Part shown: positions 16,144 to 16,785 of the stretch, one piece after another | Layout of the letters: the number at the start of each line of letters is the position of its first letter | How positions within the stretch are numbered: the stretch's first letter is position 1 | Assembly (NCBI GenBank): GCA_003343885.1 | Contig: QAKH01000082.1 | Location: 1 to 16,785 of the forward strand | DNA from: Clostridiales bacterium | GTDB taxonomy: Bacteria; Bacillota; Clostridia; Oscillospirales; CAG-382 | Direction of reading: 5' to 3' | DNA: 16,785 nt | The notes under the pieces: model-generated | What the model saw: the letters and a program-made list of their open reading frames with translations, nothing else | Told to the model about the DNA's origin: nothing | The model's database searches: none | Translations under genes and position numbers: made by a program

Positions 16144-16215
16144 GCACTTTTTTCCCTCGTAGGAAAAAATGTGCAAAAAAAGTACGCGGAGGGTGTGCGT
16201 ACCCTCTCGACTCCC
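16144..16215. repeat. Double-hairpin element, copy A
   Basis: Hairpin 1 pairs GCACTTTTTTCC (16144-16155) with GGAAAAAA-T-GTGC (16162-16174), one bulged T, loop of six. Hairpin 2 pairs GAGGGT (16189-16194) with ACCCTC (16201-16206), loop of six. The tail TCGACTCCC follows. It is a direct repeat of copy B 92 nt downstream. On the minus strand hairpin 2 is followed within seven bases by T7 and could terminate transcription. Confidence 0.75.
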
Positions 16216-16235
16216 ATGGATATGGGGGACGATAT

Positions 16236-16306
16236 GTACTTTTTTCGCTTGTACGAAAAAAGTACCAAAAAAGTACACAGAGGGCTTGCGAGCCCTCTTG
16301 ACTCCC
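16236..16306. repeat. Double-hairpin element, copy B
   Basis: Hairpin 1 is a perfect 12-bp stem, GTACTTTTTTCG (16236-16247) with CGAAAAAAGTAC (16254-16265), loop of six. Hairpin 2 pairs AGAGGGCT (16279-16286) with AGCCCTCT (16291-16298), loop TGCG. The tail TTGACTCCC follows. Compared with copy A, several stem positions change on both arms so that pairing is kept. Confidence 0.75.
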
Positions 16307-16314
16307 GGAAACGT

Positions 16315-16353
16315 CGTAAAACTCCCGCTCCGCAATGCTCCGCATGTTTTACG
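16315..16353. other. Long-loop inverted repeat after copy B
   Basis: CGTAAAAC (16315-16322) and GTTTTACG (16346-16353) are perfect 8-bp arms. The loop holds a direct repeat GCTCCGCA-ATGCTCCGCA (16327-16344). It sits 8 nt after the ACTCCC tail of copy B and may be the right end of the element. Confidence 0.45.
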
Positions 16354-16785
16354 GCGATACCTGAAGTTCCACAGTATGTGGAAACGCAAGAAAGCGCAGC
16401 TTTTCTTTACTTTTTAGCGACTGCGGGCTAACACATCAGTGTTTTTTTGGAATTTTTGATTTTTTGTTATATGGGGTTTTGGTTGTAGTCTTTATTAAAT
16501 AAGAATGAGCCGCAAAGTATCGCACGAACGGAGTGAGTGGGATGCTTGCAGGCAAAAACATTATTTTTCCCCCACTTTTTAAAAAAAAGTGGGCGGGGCA
16601 TGGGGCAGAGCCCCATAGATCCCTCGTGCGTGGTTTGGAGTATAGCCCCGGCAGGTGGCAATATACCGCTGTAAATATCGCTAACGAGCAATCAAAAATA
16701 ACATACTTAATTTTTTCGCAAATTGCAATAGCAACCTGCAATAATTCACAGAAAAGTAACGATTAGCGTAGAATGATGTTGGATT
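16354..16785. other. Gene-free right end of the window
   Basis: Apart from copy C, I see no gene, tRNA or rRNA here. Open frames on both strands are short, overlap the hairpins, lack ribosome binding sites and give biased peptides. A CGGAGTGA string at 16529-16536 recalls the repeats near 5923. The last 130 nt are AT-rich and unassigned. Confidence 0.5.
16571..16616. repeat. Double-hairpin element, looser copy C
   Basis: Hairpin 1 pairs CCCACTTTTT (16571-16580) with AAAAAGTGGG (16584-16593), loop AAA. Hairpin 2 pairs ATGGGGC (16600-16606) with GCCCCAT (16610-16616), loop AGA; ATAGATCCC-like text follows. The order (ACTTTTT/AAAAAGT stem, then a G-rich/C-rich stem, then a CCC tail) is that of copies A and B, although the bases differ. 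Confidence 0.55.

Noticed and set aside
15957..16389. Overlapping ORFs rich in Phe, Lys and Arg on both strands
   Set aside because: They are read through the poly-T/poly-A hairpins, exist on both strands at once and have no ribosome binding sites.
16436..16766. ORFs near the right end (e.g. with GSMGLCPMPRPLFF)
   Set aside because: Their peptides come from the copy C hairpins (GGGGC...GCCCC and T/A runs) and occur on both strands; no translation signal.

Overview
The window looks like chromosomal DNA from an anaerobic member of the Clostridia (Firmicutes). The grounds are strong AGGAGG-type ribosome binding sites, moderate GC content, an S-layer-homology (SLH) surface protein of clostridial style, and a V/A-type ATPase operon whose gene order (F-I-K-E-C-G-A-B-D in Enterococcus hirae ntp naming) is typical of Firmicutes. 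Genus and species cannot be read from the sequence.

Layout. (1) 86-5302, plus strand: a secreted 1738-residue cell-surface protein. It has a signal peptide, three SLH domains, two probable beta-sandwich domains, a GH99/WbsX-like TIM barrel, three related ligand-binding-like modules with a copper-amine-oxidase-N-like domain between the first two, an acidic linker and a last beta-sandwich module. (2) 5303-6080: a spacer with two hairpins, a small gene broken by a one-base frameshift (5437-5762), the intrinsic terminator of the ATPase operon (5834-5883, minus strand), and a short array of GCGGAGTGATTA repeats. (3) 15043 down to 6081, minus strand: a complete nine-gene V/A-ATPase operon, H(ntpF)-I-K-E-C-F-A-B-D, mostly with overlapping or nearly abutting genes. 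The exceptions are a 52-nt hairpin-bearing gap before atpA and a 227-nt repeat-bearing gap before atpD. A plausible extended -10 promoter lies at 15155-15182. (4) 15921 down to 15232, minus strand: a cytoplasmic-looking DUF3298/RsiV-C-terminal-like protein just upstream of the operon. (5) 15922-16785: about 860 nt with no convincing gene. It holds two tandem copies of a ~72-nt double-hairpin element whose stems differ by compensatory changes, a third looser copy of the same design, and other inverted repeats.

How it works together. A and B form the catalytic hexamer, D and F the central shaft, C the socket on the K ring, E and the small coiled-coil subunit the peripheral stalks, and I plus K the membrane motor. 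Subunit K keeps all the side chains that ligate Na+ in E. hirae NtpK (T66, Q67, Q118, E147), so the complex is predicted to be sodium-coupled. Subunit C carries a Ser/Ala/Gly-rich insertion coded partly by 18-bp tandem repeats. The SLH protein is a separate function (probable glycan binding and hydrolysis at the cell surface), convergent with the operon. The features most worth a second look are the double-hairpin family at 16144-16616, the triplicated module of the surface protein, and the subunit C insertion.
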